Positions 10,136 to 33,300 of a stretch of DNA of 64,000 bases are shown piece after piece. The stretch lies in NCBI RefSeq assembly GCF_000003195.3, contig NC_012871.2, positions 9,411,997-9,475,996 on the forward strand. The letters run 5' to 3'. The notes below the pieces were generated by a model. It was not told the origin of the DNA. It worked only from the letters and a program-made list of their open reading frames with translations, and did not search any database. A program made the translations under genes and the position numbers. The stretch's first letter is position 1. Each line of letters begins with the position of its first letter. This stretch comes from Sorghum bicolor (lineage: Eukaryota > Streptophyta > Magnoliopsida > Poales > Poaceae).

Positions 10136-10337
10136 GACGACACCCCCACCCCCCACCCGACCCGATCGGCGGCGGGAGAAGAGCACGACACGAGACGCCA
10201 CCGCCATCCACCGCGGCCGAGCCGACCAGGGAATCTTTGGCACCGTCGCGTCTCGCGTCGTCGCCCCCACCCCGTTTCTCTCTCGCTCAAAAGTTGCTGG
10301 AGCCGTCGTCGTCTCTCTCTCTCTCCGACCACCAGCC

Positions 10338-13072
<2,735 letters not shown>

Positions 13073-13698
13073 TGCTTAGCAGAAGAGGAGATTTCAGATT
13101 TGTACAATGCTCACCCAGAAGGACAATGAATAATACAGTTGCCAAAATGTCCATTCTTTCGGAAAAAATATCTCGATTCCATTGTTTAACATTCTGATGA
13201 TGATGCATGGATTTGTTGTAAACAGTAAACAGACACAAGATTGTTCTTTGCTGTAACTTAATGTGCAGTTAATGGAATTTACTTTCCCCCTCTCTGATGG
13301 TGCCTTTTAGCACATTGTTAAATTCGAGTACAAGGTCCCTTTTTTCTGATGTTTCATGTTTCCAGGGTGCCATTGTAGATTGTTGAGAACTGTGTCAGAA
13401 CTCAGAAGATTCCGCTTGCAGGTTTACCTGATTGATGTATTTTGGGGTCTGTTTGGTTCCTTCTGTTTTTTTTAACACTTATCACATTAAATGTTTAGAC
13501 ACATGTAAGAAATACTAAATATAGACTTTGACATCCCAAATCAATGTTTATTTAATTGTATTTTTCAAAGTTTCACATTTCTCTATAGGTATTTTGGAGT
13601 GGATTGCTATGTGCACCTCCAACTCCACGAATAGAGCATCTAAACAAGTTTTGTGGTAGAAAATACATAAATAGAGAGAGTCAAGATAATAAATATTG
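13073..13698. other. deaminase 3'UTR, then AT-rich spacer with a MITE-like left end
   Basis: The 3'UTR probably runs to about 13280-13380. From about 13443 a GGGTCTGTTTGGTTCC-type MITE end appears, with ATTAAATGTTTAGACACATG inside, but no right end was found. No gene. Confidence 0.45.
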
Positions 13699-14427
13699 AT
13701 TAGGCAAATTTTGCTCAGGGACACTGTTAAATTATGTAATATACGGTCAACTCCAAAATTTGCCAGTACTATTATAAAATTATGGTTCTTTACTGCTAGA
13801 CATTGCAGCTATTAAAATATCTATTTCCCAAGTTGGGAGATAGAAAGGGCGGTTAATAGACTTGATTGCCCCTGCAAGTCTTCTTCCACCCGGCTTCTTC
13901 TCTCCCATTCCCCTATCCTCCTCCTCAATAACAGCCACCCCGAGCACCATGCGCGCATGCCGCTCCCACACCTTCTCTCCTTAATTGACCTCCTCCGCTG
14001 ACCGTTGATGTTCTCCGGCCGCCACAATGCCACCCTGCCTCTCGCTCTAATGGAGAACTGCCGCGTGGAGCTGCTCTTAGGCTATGCCGAGAGCCATGGA
14101 TGGGCAGAGACCTTTCATTCGTCCATTATCATATGAGCGGCTCAGGGGAAAGCTCACATGGATGGACAAATCCATGGAGTTTAGTTTTTCCATTAATGGC
14201 AGAAGGATGGAGAAGAGGCTGCCGAGGTAGAAGATCGTAGGGGGCAATATGGTCTATTCACCTCCTTTTCCCTCTCCCAAATTACGAAAATGAATATTCT
14301 AAGAGCCGTGGTGTCCTGAAACAAAGAACCACACGATTGTATAATAGTACTGGGCATATTTTAAAGTAAGCGGTATCCATCAGCATATTACACAATTGAT
14401 CGGTGTCTCTAAGTATAATTTACCTAA
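13699..14427. mobile_element. non-autonomous Mutator-like element with ~120-bp inverted ends
   Basis: The left end (TTAGGCAAATTTTGCTCAGG...) and the reverse complement of the right end (TTAGGTAAATTATACTTAGA...) align with small gaps for about 120 bp, including AGTACTATTATA and GGTTCTTT. Such long inverted ends suggest a MULE. The ~490-bp centre has a GC-rich CT-type segment (13870-14060) that may be captured host sequence. It contains no transposase. A 9-bp target duplication could not be resolved. Confidence 0.65.
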
Positions 14428-14616
14428 CAATAACAATAATGTATCTAGAAAAAAAATTCAGAACGTCTCATATAATTTTAAATGGATAGAGTAATAGTAA
14501 ATCAATCCCTGGGCAACCACTTTGAGGTGGCTAGTAGCGTGAGACATGTGTCTGAGCTTAAATGTCCAATATGAAAACTGAGCCGCCAGTGAATAATTTA
14601 TTCCACTTGGAAGATT

Positions 14617-14946
14617 GGGCCTGTTTAGATTGAGGATAAAAATTTTTTGGGTGTCACATCGGATGTGTCGGAAGGATGTCGGGAGGGGTTTTTAAAAACT
14701 AATAAAAAAACAAATTACATAGCTCGTCAGGAAACTGCAAGACAAATTTATTAAGCATAATTAATCTGTCATTAGCATATGTGGGTTACTGTAGCACTTA
14801 AGGCTAATTATGGAGTAACTAGGCTTAAAAGATTCGTCTCGCGATTCTCAACTAAACTGTGTAATTAGTTCATTTTTTTATCTACATTTAATGTTCCATG
14901 CATGTGTCTAAAGATTCGATGGGATGGATGAAAAAATTTGGATGCC
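14617..14946. mobile_element. Tourist-related MITE, longer subfamily (~330 bp)
   Basis: Starts GGGCCTGTTTAGATTGAG. It is homologous in reverse orientation to 46917-47244 over most of its length (blocks GTCACATCGGATGTG, GTCAGGAAACTGCAAGACAA). The right edge was set from that comparison. Confidence 0.65.
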
Positions 14947-15262
14947 AAAGAAGCACCAAACACAATCGCGACAGCGAGCAAGGCCTTTAAAGACATGTAG
15001 TAGTAGTACATTCTCTCTTCTTTTTCTCCCAATGAGTACTTAATAGTTAATACAGGCATGTTCCTCGCGGACGATCATCCCAATTATTTAACACAAGGAG
15101 AACTGGACTGGAGATAGCGACCCCAACCGGGAAGGTCACAGGCACACGGATCACCACCATTTCATCATCACCGGCTCCACCGTCTTCACCGGCGCCGGCC
15201 ACGCCTCCGTCCCCATTGCCTCTTGCTCAGCTTCTCCGTCCCAGCTCCTGCTACCGCCATCC

Positions 15263-22702
<7,440 letters not shown>

Positions 22703-23338
22703 ACATTTCATATGCCTGGAGACCGGAATAAATTCCCTTTTTCTGAAAAAAAATGCATCACATGGTTTGTTATATCAGTACGTTATTTCTTTTTAACGTC
22801 AGCCTTGAGCTGTGTGACTCTGTAATAATAATACACGATGCTATATGAAAAAACTGGAAGGTTTTCTATTTACTAAACAAATGCAAACCCATGGTTTATC
22901 AAACAGATCTCCTTCCCCGATAAATTGCCTGTATTGCGAGAGTTGATGCTACTTTGTTGCTCGATCTACCAGATTGCATTTTTTTTTTTCTGAACAAACT
23001 GAACTGACGGTCGCCTGATGCTTTTCAGTCTGATTCCATTTCCAACAGATTCCATTTGTTCCTGCTATATACTGCTGCTTGTGCCTTTTCTTGTCTCGCA
23101 GAGGATCATGTTGGCCTGAAGACATCTCAGTTCGTCAATGATCACGAGTAAGAACTCTATAACGTTTCTCCGGCTCTCAAGAAGATTGTAACAGCGTCAG
23201 ATACTCAGAAGTCAGATTCCATCGGCGACGATGACGGACGAGAATTAGCCCTGATTGCAGTAGAGGAAGGCAACCAGAGTCACCACTTGCACTTTTCAAC
23301 CTTTTGATGCATTTTCTCTTTACCGTTATGTGTTCTCC
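22703..23338. other. 3' flank of the second deaminase; possible extra exon
   Basis: An acceptor-like ctcgcag at 23094-23100 precedes a 16-codon frame (DHVGLKTSQFVNDHE then stop at 23148-23150). It could be an alternative last exon or chance. No other coding signal. Confidence 0.3.
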
Positions 23339-23969
23339 CTAAGCATCTCCAAGGGTTTGCATAATTGACTTCATTTGTTGTTGTTTGCAAACTCCCAAAA
23401 CAAAATGCAAAGTCTAAAAATAGACCATCTCCAAAGGTTTCGTATAATTGACTTGGCGGCGGACGGCGGCGCGTAGAGGGAGTTTCTGCGCGATGGAGTT
23501 GGTCGTGATCGGCAGCTGACGACGACGCGTGGAGGGAGTTTCTGCGCCATGGTGTTGCTCGCGATCGGCAGTGGACGGCGGCGCGTGGGAAGGGAGTTTC
23601 TGCGCGATGGAGTCGGTCGCGATCGGCAGCGGACGACGGCGCGTGGAGGGCCGGTGCTCGCGATAGAGTCCCTCACGACTTCAATCAGCTGCGGACGGCG
23701 ACGCGTGGAGGGCCGGGGGTTTTTGTCGCGATCGATGGAGCATATATGGCGCGAAGAAAAGTCCGGATCGCGCGAGCGACTGGGAGACGCGCGCGATCGG
23801 GCTTTTGCCAAGCCGTCCGCGACTTGGCAATTATACCAAGTTTGCTCTCTCATTTGCCAAGTTGCTCAAAATACAAACTCAAAATGCAAAACCGTTGGAT
23901 ACCTCATTTTGCGATTTTTTGCAAATTACAAGAATGCAAACCCCAAATGCAAAACCATTGAGATGCTCA
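23339..23969. mobile_element. Mutator-like/MITE element, GAGCATCTCCAA ends, GC-rich tandem core
   Basis: The left end AAGCATCTCCAAGGGTTTGC and the reverse complement of the right end GAGCATCTCAATGGTTTTGC are inverted. Sub-terminal ATGCAAA motifs repeat at both sides. The centre (23455-23720) consists of about 57-bp tandem units. Related by its ends to 50091-50791. Confidence 0.6.
23458..23722. repeat. tandem repeat, ~57-bp unit, four to five copies
   Basis: Each unit has GGACGGCGGCGCGTGGAGGG, then GAGTTTCTGCGCGATGGAGT, then GCGATCGGCAG. The last two units diverge (CCGGTGCTCGCGATAGAGTC). Confidence 0.8.
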
Positions 23970-25227
23970 AGAATGGGGATGATATTCCAAATGGATACGG
24001 TTTTTCTCTGGTCTAATTTAATAAACTAAATAGACAATTCTTTCTCTCATTTTTTCATTTAGTTCATTAAGTCAGACTAAGAAAGAACCGTGGGTATCTA
24101 TTTGGAGCACTATCTCATCCTTAAATCTCCCCTATCATTCATAAAGCATGCATCGGTAAAATAAAAAAAAAAGAAAAGAAAAGAAAAGAAGTACAACGTG
24201 TGAATGACTTATAGAATCATAGAGACAGGCTATTGTTTTCAAAACAAATAAGTGAACGCATGCAATTGACGAGTTGGCGAATTTTGTCGTGTGGAGGGAG
24301 AAAACAACGAATTATGAAGAAGAGAAATGTCAACTTTGATGACAACAATGTAAAGACTAAGTATATCCACACATACTAACCACTCCAGGCTATAGCTAAA
24401 CCAATTTGAATCCTTATCGTGCGTCGCTCGGCACACACATCCTCTAGTTTTGCAAAAAACATTTAGTATAATGGTAATTATTTGATAATATAAATGTTTT
24501 TGTCTTTTTATATAAGTTTACAAAAATGCTTATTTACAAGCGCACCTGCGTCGCTCAGCACACTCACCCTCTCTATCGTCTGATGCACTCTCACACGCCC
24601 ACACCTGCTTCTTCTCCAACTCCAGTGCCGGCAGTGACGACTCTTCCTCTTTTCTTCCCTAACTCCAGTGGACTTAAAAAAGAAGGGGCTTGAGAGAGAC
24701 AAGCCAGCCAAGAGGTTGGATGGTTGGATGGCGGGAAGGCGATGTTAGGGTCCTGGCAGTGGAGGTGGCTGGACTAGGTTAGGCAAGAGCGCCCATGGTC
24801 ATCGCAGAGCTTCGATGAGAGGGAGAAGGGGAAGAAATAGACCACCACGGGTGAGCTCCGACCATGGATGTCTTCACCTGCCCCTAGTTTTCGCCAGAGC
24901 TCAGCGACCGCGGCCCCTAGCTTGCCTGTAGTACCTGCCATCTTCCCCTCCCCCTCCTTCCGTGGTAAGCTCCGACCATGGATGTCTTCACCTTGACCTG
25001 GTCCGGCTACCTCCTCCGCTGCTACGACCCTAGGCCACCCTTTTATTGTACCCACTATTTGGCCGGTCGGTCTCTTCTAAATCCAATGGAGTTAGGGAAG
25101 AAGAAAGGGAGTGTCAAGTAGAGAGAGACCGCCGCCGCTGCCGTCATGTTCTTCGTCTCTAGTGTGGTCGAGCGCGGGCGCAGTACATTGGAGGAAGAGC
25201 ATGGGAAGGCTGGTGACTTATGCTCAG
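23970..25227. other. spacer without a supported gene
   Basis: Holds an (AAAAG)n run (24162-24190), two related CGTCGCTCRGCACAC segments (24422 and 24549) and a repeated CTCCGACCATGGATGTCTTC block (24855 and 24970). The minus-strand frames here show no known domain and are probably chance or transposon residue. Confidence 0.45.
24162..24190. repeat. (AAAAG)n microsatellite
   Basis: A-rich run with four AAAAG units. Confidence 0.8.
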
Positions 25228-25563
25228 GGGCGTCCGCAATGGTGTTCAAATCGCTAGCTATTTGATCTCTAGGAAGAATATTATTGGCTCTCAATGGCAA
25301 TTTGCAAGTAGTTAGCTTAAGAAGTTGCTAGCTATTAGAAAGTCGCTAGCTACTGTGGAGAGTATTGTGAGAGAGTTATTTCTAGAAGATCGTGCTAGAT
25401 TAGCTATTTATGAGTTGCTAGCTATTTGATCTCTCTCGATAGCTAATGAGAGTGCTACTTTTTTATTATTTTTATATGCTATCTCGCTAGCTATTTGTAA
25501 AGTGCTATTGAGAGCCAATAGAATTTCTTCTAGCTAGCTATTTGATAACCATTGCGGATGACC
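25228..25563. mobile_element. MITE with ~75-bp inverted ends (GGCGTCCGCAATGGT)
   Basis: The left end GGGCGTCCGCAATGGTGTTC and the reverse complement of the right end GGTCATCCGCAATGGTTATC pair for about 75 bp, including TATTGGCTCTCAATGGCA. The interior repeats GCTAGCTATTTG many times. Target duplication unclear. Confidence 0.75.
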
Positions 25564-26142
25564 ATATGCAATTGCAAAATTTTCAGGTAACTGTTGTATA
25601 TTATTTGTATTTAAGTCCAGAAGGGTTGGCTGTGCTTCGGAAAAAAATATTAAAAATTGCTCAAGGCAATCGGCCCTAATCCCCGTTGCTTTATGCTTTG
25701 ACCACGCTGACATTCCTCTATCCATTTTCGTTCTGGTCCCCCTCGGCGGCGCCATGATTGACGCTGCTTTGCTCCCACACTTCCACCTCCACTTCCCCTT
25801 CGTCCTTCCATTCCCTCGCGTAGTCCCTGCAGCTGCCGGCCGGCGTCCTACCACCTTCGAGACGGAAGGCCGTCCCGCGGGCGCGACGAGCCGAGAGGGG
25901 TTTCGCCGTCCGATAAGAGGGTCACCTCACCTCTTGCTCTGCTCTGCCCCCTCCTCCGGTGAGCGAAGCTCGCCACTGACTCTGCTCGCGCTCTTCGTTG
26001 GTCTTGTGGCGTTAATAACACGCGGCTCCTGCAGGTGTTGTCTGTCTTCTTCGGGGTCTCCCACTGGCGGCGCTGTTGTTCTGATGGGAATTCAGTAACC
26101 GCTGGATGAGGAAAGGAGTGAATGCTCAGCTCAAGCAGGAAG
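25564..26142 (+). other. upstream region and 5'UTR of the GH28 gene
   Basis: GC-rich from 25740 to 26060 with CT-rich 5'UTR character. Frames present (e.g. from 25754) show no domain. The exact transcription start is not visible. Confidence 0.4.
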
Positions 26143-29100
26143 ATGAGTAGATCCGCGACTGTAAGGGGGGCAATAATTTCCTATTGGGTATCTGGATCGG
26201 GATTGCGTTTCAGTTTTTGGCATTTCCTTGCTTTGCTAGAGAATTGCTCCGCCGTCACCTCCTTTCCTGAATGGGGGCATGGGGGGATTTAATTGGGCTC
26301 TAGGAGTGCTCGGTTGTGTAGTCTTAGATTTTTGTGGGAAAGGAACCAAATGATCTAGTAACCCTAAGCATGATTTGGTAGTTCCTTGAAACTACAACCC
26401 ACCATAGGGAGCAGGGAGGGCAGACTTGCTATGTGTTTCATGCCTGAACTGCGAACATGGAAAAAAAAACACCAACGTGCTACAAGTTAGCCTGAAAATG
26501 AGCTAACATAGTTGCCATCCTTCTTTTTCTCTTTTTCCTATGTAATGTAACTATGAATGAACTTGAAAACAAAACAAGCCTGCCCTGAAAGCTGAAAACA
26601 AGCATCCGCTCATGAATTGTTTGGTTTTTGCTCAGTCTTCCATGGAAACGGCATAATGCAGATCCAGCATATTCAGTTATTCACGCAGATCATTAAGAAT
26701 GGAAGAAACTTCAGTTTTAAGGCTATTGACACGGTCTCTTCGAATTTTGTGTAGATTTTTCAGGTTCTTTTGGTTTTCACAACCATTGTTGCTCAGACCC
26801 AATGGGCTAGTGTATGGGGCATGTACTGCGAGGACTTGACAGCAAGTGTAGAGAGGCCACACAGTGCCTCAATAACGGATTTTGGTGCTGTTGGAGATGG
26901 TGCGACTCTTAACACGAAAGCATTTCAGAATGCACTCTTCTACCTCAATTCATTTGCGAAGAAGGGCGGAGCGCAGCTGTTTGTGCCTGCTGGAAGGTGG
27001 CTGACCGGGAGTTTTAGTCTAATCAGCCATCTCACACTCTCACTGGACAAGGACGCAGTAATTCTTGGATCAACAGTAAGATGATTTCACAAATGGTTTG
27101 TAGGCAATAATTTAATTACTTTAAGTAGAGTTACTTCTGTTTTGCCTCATCACTATAACTTCAAACCTTCGACATCTTTTTCGTACAGTTCTCACCTATC
27201 AAAAATAAAAGCATGTAGAATCACCTGTACATATTAACAATAAGTAATAATAACAGTAATCATATGTTTACTGTAATTACATCTCATATTTTGATGAGTA
27301 CATTTCTACTGAAACAACAGTGCAGCCACCGTCACAGTGTCCTTATGAGGATATTTGCAGGACTCCTCTGACTGGCCAGTTATTGATGCTCTTCCATCCT
27401 ATGGGCGTGGTAGAGAACTACCCGGTAAAAGACATCAAAGTTTAATATTTGGATCCAATCTTACTGATGTAATAATAACTGGTAAGTGTTTTAGTTGCAT
27501 CAAGCACTTCATATGGCTAGCCTTTTAATCTTCTGGTGCATGACAAGCTATAGATCATGCTCTTTTCAGGTTCCAATGGCACCATTGATGGCCAAGGTGC
27601 AGTTTGGTGGGACTGGTTTCACAACCACACATTGAATTATACTAGACCACCGCTTGTTGAACTGATGTACTCTACCAGAGTAGTTATTTCCAACCTAACC
27701 TTCATAAATTCACCATTTTGGAATATCCATCCAGTATACTGCAGGTTCCCTTTTGAGCATTCCTCTCTGTCATTTATTACTGAAGCAACGTTTCAATCGC
27801 AATGATAATTTTATCATTTAGACTGTTTTTTCCCGGATGAACAGCCAAGTCCTGGCCCAGCATCTCACGATCCTAGCACCTATCAGTTCACCAAACACCG
27901 ATGGCATTGATCCAGGTGTGCTTTATTGGGATGCTATGGCTCACTGAATTCTTTCTTTAAATGAATAGTTGCTTTAGTTTATGCCCTGTTTGCTCCATTT
28001 AGCAGTTGGCCCTGCACTTTCTAAAAAAAATAGATCAACATCATGAAAAATTGCAAGACTTTGTTCTGGCTTGAAAGGAACAAACTAAATCTGACCTAGG
28101 ACAAAATTTAAGTAGCTATTTGAAATATAGAGTACATGATGCTGTATGTTCAGTACTCGAGGTAGTCATCAGATATGTGCTTAAGTTATATGAATCCTAA
28201 TTAAGTGAAAGACCATAGTTATTGCATAAATTTTTTCAAAAATTTAACATGTTGTTTCTTGATGTATGACACCAGTATTTCTAGTCAGACTCATTTTGTC
28301 AACGTTGAGGTCCTGAACTGTGTGTTTTTCTTTTAAATTTTTATTTTATTTTTCCTGTCACCATGTCTGGGACTAATCACTAATGCAACTTGAAACCCAT
28401 CCAGACTCATCTACAAACGTTTGCATTGAAGATTGTTACATCAGAAATGGCGATGACATTGTTGTCATCAAGAGTGGGTGGGATGAGTATGGCATCTCTT
28501 TTGCTCATCCTAGCTCCAACATTAGCATCCGCAACATCACAGGACAGACAAGGAACAGCGCTGGGCTCGCCTTTGGAAGCGAGATGTCAGGTGGTATATC
28601 AGACGTTCGAGCAGAGGGCATCCGGATCGTCAACTCAGTGCATGGGATCAGAATCAAGACAGCCCCAGGGCGCGGAGGATACGTGAAGAACGTGTATGTA
28701 GCCGATGTGAGCTTTGACAACGTTTCCATAGCCATCAGGATCACTGGAAACTACGGTGAACACCCTGATGATAGGTACAACAAGAGTGCACTTCCCACCA
28801 TAAGCAACATAACTATCAAGGATGTTGTGGGTGTCAACATTGGTGTTGCAGGAATGTTGCAGGGCATCCCAGGGGATAACTTCAGCAATATTTGCTTATC
28901 AAATGTGTCTCTCAGTGTCAGATCTACAGATCCATGGAATTGTTCACTCGTCGAAGGGTATTCGAACTCTGTGTCACCAGAGGTATGCGAGCAACTAAGA
29001 ACCAGTCCAGGGCCCGGACAAATTTGCTACGGCAGTAATTATCCAGCCGCTGCAGCACAGCCACAGCCACAGCCACAGCCGCTGCAGAAATCAAGTGCTA

Positions 29101-29150
29101 GCCGGCTGGTAAATCCTTTCCTTTCGATAAGTTGGTTTCTATGTAGGTAA
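26143..29150 (+). CDS. glycoside hydrolase family 28 (polygalacturonase-like), six exons
   Basis: Exons 26143-26160, 26764-27075, 27361-27481, 27570-27744, 27845-27915 and 28405-29150 join in frame to 480 residues with GT/AG borders. The N-terminus MSRSATVLLVFTTIVAQTQW reads as a signal peptide, so the product should enter the secretory path to the cell wall. The GH28 landmarks are DFGAVGDG near the start, NTDGID (about 226), NGDD (about 247; the two Asp are catalytic) and RIKTAPGRGG (about 315). The usual GHG histidine site reads SAGLAFGSEMSGG instead, as I recall for a distinct plant GH28 clade, so true polygalacturonase activity is uncertain. The tail has a short (QP)n run near 29060. The six-codon first exon is inferred from phase and signal peptide. 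Polyadenylation signal AATAAA at 29299. Confidence 0.85.
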
Positions 29151-29298
29151 CCTTGAGTATATCTACTTGATCATTTTTCCCCCTCGTCCCTGCAGCTTGG
29201 TAATTTTAATTTTATGGAAATCAGTATCATGTACTACTATTGTTGTTTCAAAGCCTCTTTGTTGGGGCATGTAGGTACTGATTATTACTCGGAAATGA

Positions 29299-29304
29299 AA
29301 TAAA
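29299..29304 (+). terminator. polyadenylation signal, GH28 gene
   Basis: AATAAA about 150 bp after the stop codon. Confidence 0.5.
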
Positions 29305-30353
29305 TTTGTTTGACTTGAACAATTCTGTTGAAACACATCAAGTTCAACCGTGTGTTCCAGTTGGTCTTGAGTTTGGTAACCTGGGATTACCGTCTCATTC
29401 TGTGTGGCTTCAAAACTCTGTTCCTCTTAATGAAAAACGCGCTTTGGCGTGGTCGGAAAAAAACACACATCAAGTTCTGTGTTGGATTATCCTTGTAATA
29501 TACGGACCTTCTTGTAATATACGGGTGCTGGCCTTCAACTTATTTTATGTACCATATAACTTTGGTTTCTCGACGCAAACAAACTTCCAGGTTCATTTAG
29601 TTAAGGCAAAATTCCATTACAAGACCGTGCAGCATTTTATTTTGTACAATAAGTTCCTCTGCTGCAATTTAGTTGATTGGTATTCTTGTGCTATCTATTT
29701 ACTATGTGCTTTCAAGCACTAAAAAGTTGAATTTATATTTATTATTAGTCTGTTTACTATGTGCTCCACTCGTCATCACGCCAACGTATGCTCGTGATCT
29801 CGATGGCGCATGGTCACGGATTCTATTTGCACATTTACCTACTATTAACATTTCATATAGGAGGTCCATTCAAAAAAAATTCTGTGATTCTCTTTAAACA
29901 AATCTCATACCAGGCAAAAGCAGTGGCGCTGGCAGGAAACGGATAGGAAAGCAGAGTTTGCCAGACACGAGACGGAGCAGCTATTTGCCCGAAACAAGAC
30001 CCTAGCGATACCTAGAACAGTAAACAGGCACGAATGTTCTCTAAACGAAAACGGCAAAACGACGCTGCAGTCCACGTGCGTCACGAAACCTATGCTTTCG
30101 CAGGATCACATTTAACGTAAGAATGGGAGATATCAGTTGTGAGCAAACATCTTCCTTGTCCAGTGCTATCAGTTCTAATAATGGGAAAAAAAAAACGCTA
30201 CAGCAACCCAAACTATCCCTCGGCTTATTAGCAATGCTCTATGCAGTAACTTGTCGATGATCACAGAAAAAAGAGAAGTTCATAGTGGGAGAGTTGATAA
30301 ATCCAGGCCAGCGGCTCCAAGTTCGGTGGCCACAACATCATCATCCTCACCAT
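29305..30353. other. intergenic between convergent GH28 and calreticulin genes
   Basis: Contains the calreticulin 3'UTR at its right side. No conserved frame, RNA or clear transposon ends were seen. Confidence 0.45.
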
Positions 30354-33300
30354 CTAGAGCTCGTCCTGCAAATCGGGCATTCATCACATCAGGTAGTGTC
30401 AGGACATAGACAGGAACACGATAAATGCTTGGTTAGGAACGAGAAAACTTTGCACGGATTGAGTATCTTACGTGCTTCTCATCATCAGAGTCGTCCTTGC
30501 TATCCTCGGCATCAGAGTCAGCCTTGTCCTCGTCTGCCTTCTCATCGTCTTCCTCATCCTGAGATAGATGTACAATTTAGATCATTTATAAACCGCATAG
30601 GAAACAAAATGGTCCAGGAAGAATAAGATAGATGCAATGCTGACCTCTAGGTCGTCATCCTCATCATCACCACCCTTGGCGGCTTCCTGTTAACAAGAGA
30701 TTCATAATCAGTGACACGCAAACCTCCAACAGAAAAAGCACAACCGTTGCGACTCAGAAAGATCGAGTTCAGACACCCAGCATTAGTAATCAGCTGTTGA
30801 CATGTAAAAACTAAACAGTTAAACTCATATATTGTACTATAATTTACTATAGTCTGATTTAGGGTTAATGATAGTGATGCTCTGCCCGCACAAGTTTTAT
30901 CCGTTAAAACTCACATGCGCTCAGGACTGATTATTAGTTCATTCAGTTTCAACCAAAGGAAACAAATCCCAAAGTCAACATGAACCAGGATGCATGACAA
31001 TGACACAGCATACAGCTACGCCCAATAGATCATGACAAGACACTTATGCATACACCTGTCACAAATACACTATATGGTGTTGAAATATACCTCTTCTTCC
31101 TTCTTTTTCTCAGCCGCATCGAAAGCAGCCTTCTCTGCCTGTTAAGACCCATCATTAGTTCACGCATGCATGAATCAACCACGAGTTATTGAGAGATATT
31201 ACAACGAGGAAATGCATACCTCCTTGTGCTTGCCCCAGGTCTCCTCTGCGAAAGTCTTGGCCAACGCAGGGTCATCAGTGATGATGAAGTTGTCAAACAA
31301 AGTGCCTGATTTAACCTGTACATAGAAAAAACAATAGGCTTAACCAACTGTGATGTCTTTCTGAACAAGAGAAAGGAAGATCCTACTATCCAACACCAAC
31401 CTGCCACAGCTCAATGCCAATGTACTTCAGGCTGTCAAATGCATAGATGTATGGATCATCCTTGAAATCTGTAAAGCACAGGAATTAGATTCAGTACTAA
31501 TAACCCAATAGCCAAACAGTAGCAGATACAAGGTTCAATTTCAGGGGAACATACCTGGATTGTCAATCATAGGTGCCTTCCATTTACCCTGGTAGTTCGG
31601 GTTCTTGATTTTCTGGCAAATGAAGCAAATGCTGTCAGATATCAGAATATTTATTACTGTCAGCTTGTATTTAGTTAAAGGAACCGTCATACCTTTTGCT
31701 TCCATGGTCCCTTGTATTCTGGGTTTGGAATGGTAGGGGCAGTCCATTCACCATCTTCCTCATCATCCCAGTCCTCAGGCTGCAATGCACATTTCAGAAT
31801 TTATAAACCCATGCTATTCATCCTATGACACAGACTACATAATAAAGAACCACATATAAGTACCTTCTTAGCATCAGGGTCAGGAATTTCCTTGGGAATA
31901 TCATCATAGCCCTGGAGTAAAAGGGAACAAGGCAATGAGATGTATTGTTCAAACAAAATTAAGTAAACTACTAGTGACTACAGGAGTAGCAAATATCCCA
32001 TTAGGTATTATTATACAATAGAAGCTCTTAAATTCTGGTCACGTAAGATGTTTTTACCAATGACAAAAATTAGGCATATGGATAAAAAAACTACCTCAGG
32101 CTTCTTGTCCTCAGGGTCAGGAATGTACTCCTTGTCATCCCAGTCCTCAGGCTGCAATCATCAACACATAAACCTCAATTATTTCCGAACATGTGCAAGC
32201 AAAGAAATTCAGACACAATAATAAATATTAAAGTCTTTACCTTCTTAGCCTCTGGGTCCTTGATTTGCTTAGGGGGCAGAATATCCCAGTGCTCGTAGAT
32301 GCTGCCAGTTTGCTTCTCTTCGTTATCAATGAGAATGCTGTATGTTGCATCAGGGCGGATAATCAAAGTGTAAACATGAGTCAACTGATCAGTCTCACAA
32401 GGCACATCCTTCTTGATCAAGTGGTTCTTGCCATCCTTGGTCAGGATAGTGTGAACCTTCTTGGTGCTGTACCCACAGATATCTGGTCCAAACATAATGC
32501 TGCAGTACAGAAGAACAAAGTTAACTACAAGTACAAGATCAGATATGATAGGGAGAAAGAGTATATTCAAAGGCTATATACCTGTAAGGTGTGTCCCCAC
32601 CAAATTTCTTCTGGTCTACATCACCACCCAGCAATTTGACATAACCACCACCGCAGTCAAGCTTCTGCTCGTGCTTCACAGAGAATTGCAGCACCAGGGT
32701 CTTATCCTTGCTGCTGAACTCAGGGTACTCAGCTGAAATAGCATAGAACCTGTAGTCCTCAGAGGTCTGAATACCTGCAACAAGAAACATGTTCAGTCAG
32801 TAACTAATAAACTGAAACCACCAATCTTCTTCTGATGTTTTGGAATTTACCTTTGTCCTCGGCATCTCCATTCCATTTCCCAGAGGTGTGGTTCCATTCA
32901 CCGGCCATGTTCTCGTCCTTCTTCCACTCAGACTTGACCCACCGACTTTCCCAGCCATCTGGCCATGCATCACAACAATGCAAAATGTCACATCAAAATT
33001 AGAAAAAAAAAATGCTTCGCGGTATACAAAATTGACAGTCAGTATTTAGAGATCCTATAATTCCTAATGTGGATCACCTGCTGGTCCAAACTGAATCTGG
33101 AGGAGAACAGAGAACTACTGCACGACATGTTCCTAATCAACGAGGAATTAACACGAACACAAATAATAAGGCACAGATTGGCATTTGTACCTCCTAAACA
33201 AACATCAACCACATGAGTCCCAGATCAAATTATGTTTAGGTCAAGGATACGAAAACAGTACAAAATCTGATCCACCTCGGCAGACATGCTATAAGATTCG

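Noticed and set aside
23371..23853. Arg/Pro-rich 160-codon minus frame
   Set aside because: Product of the 57-bp tandem units; a multiple of three by chance, no domain.
28390..28686. Second plus-strand frame in the GH28 last exon
   Set aside because: Overlaps the real frame that carries the NGDD and RIK motifs.
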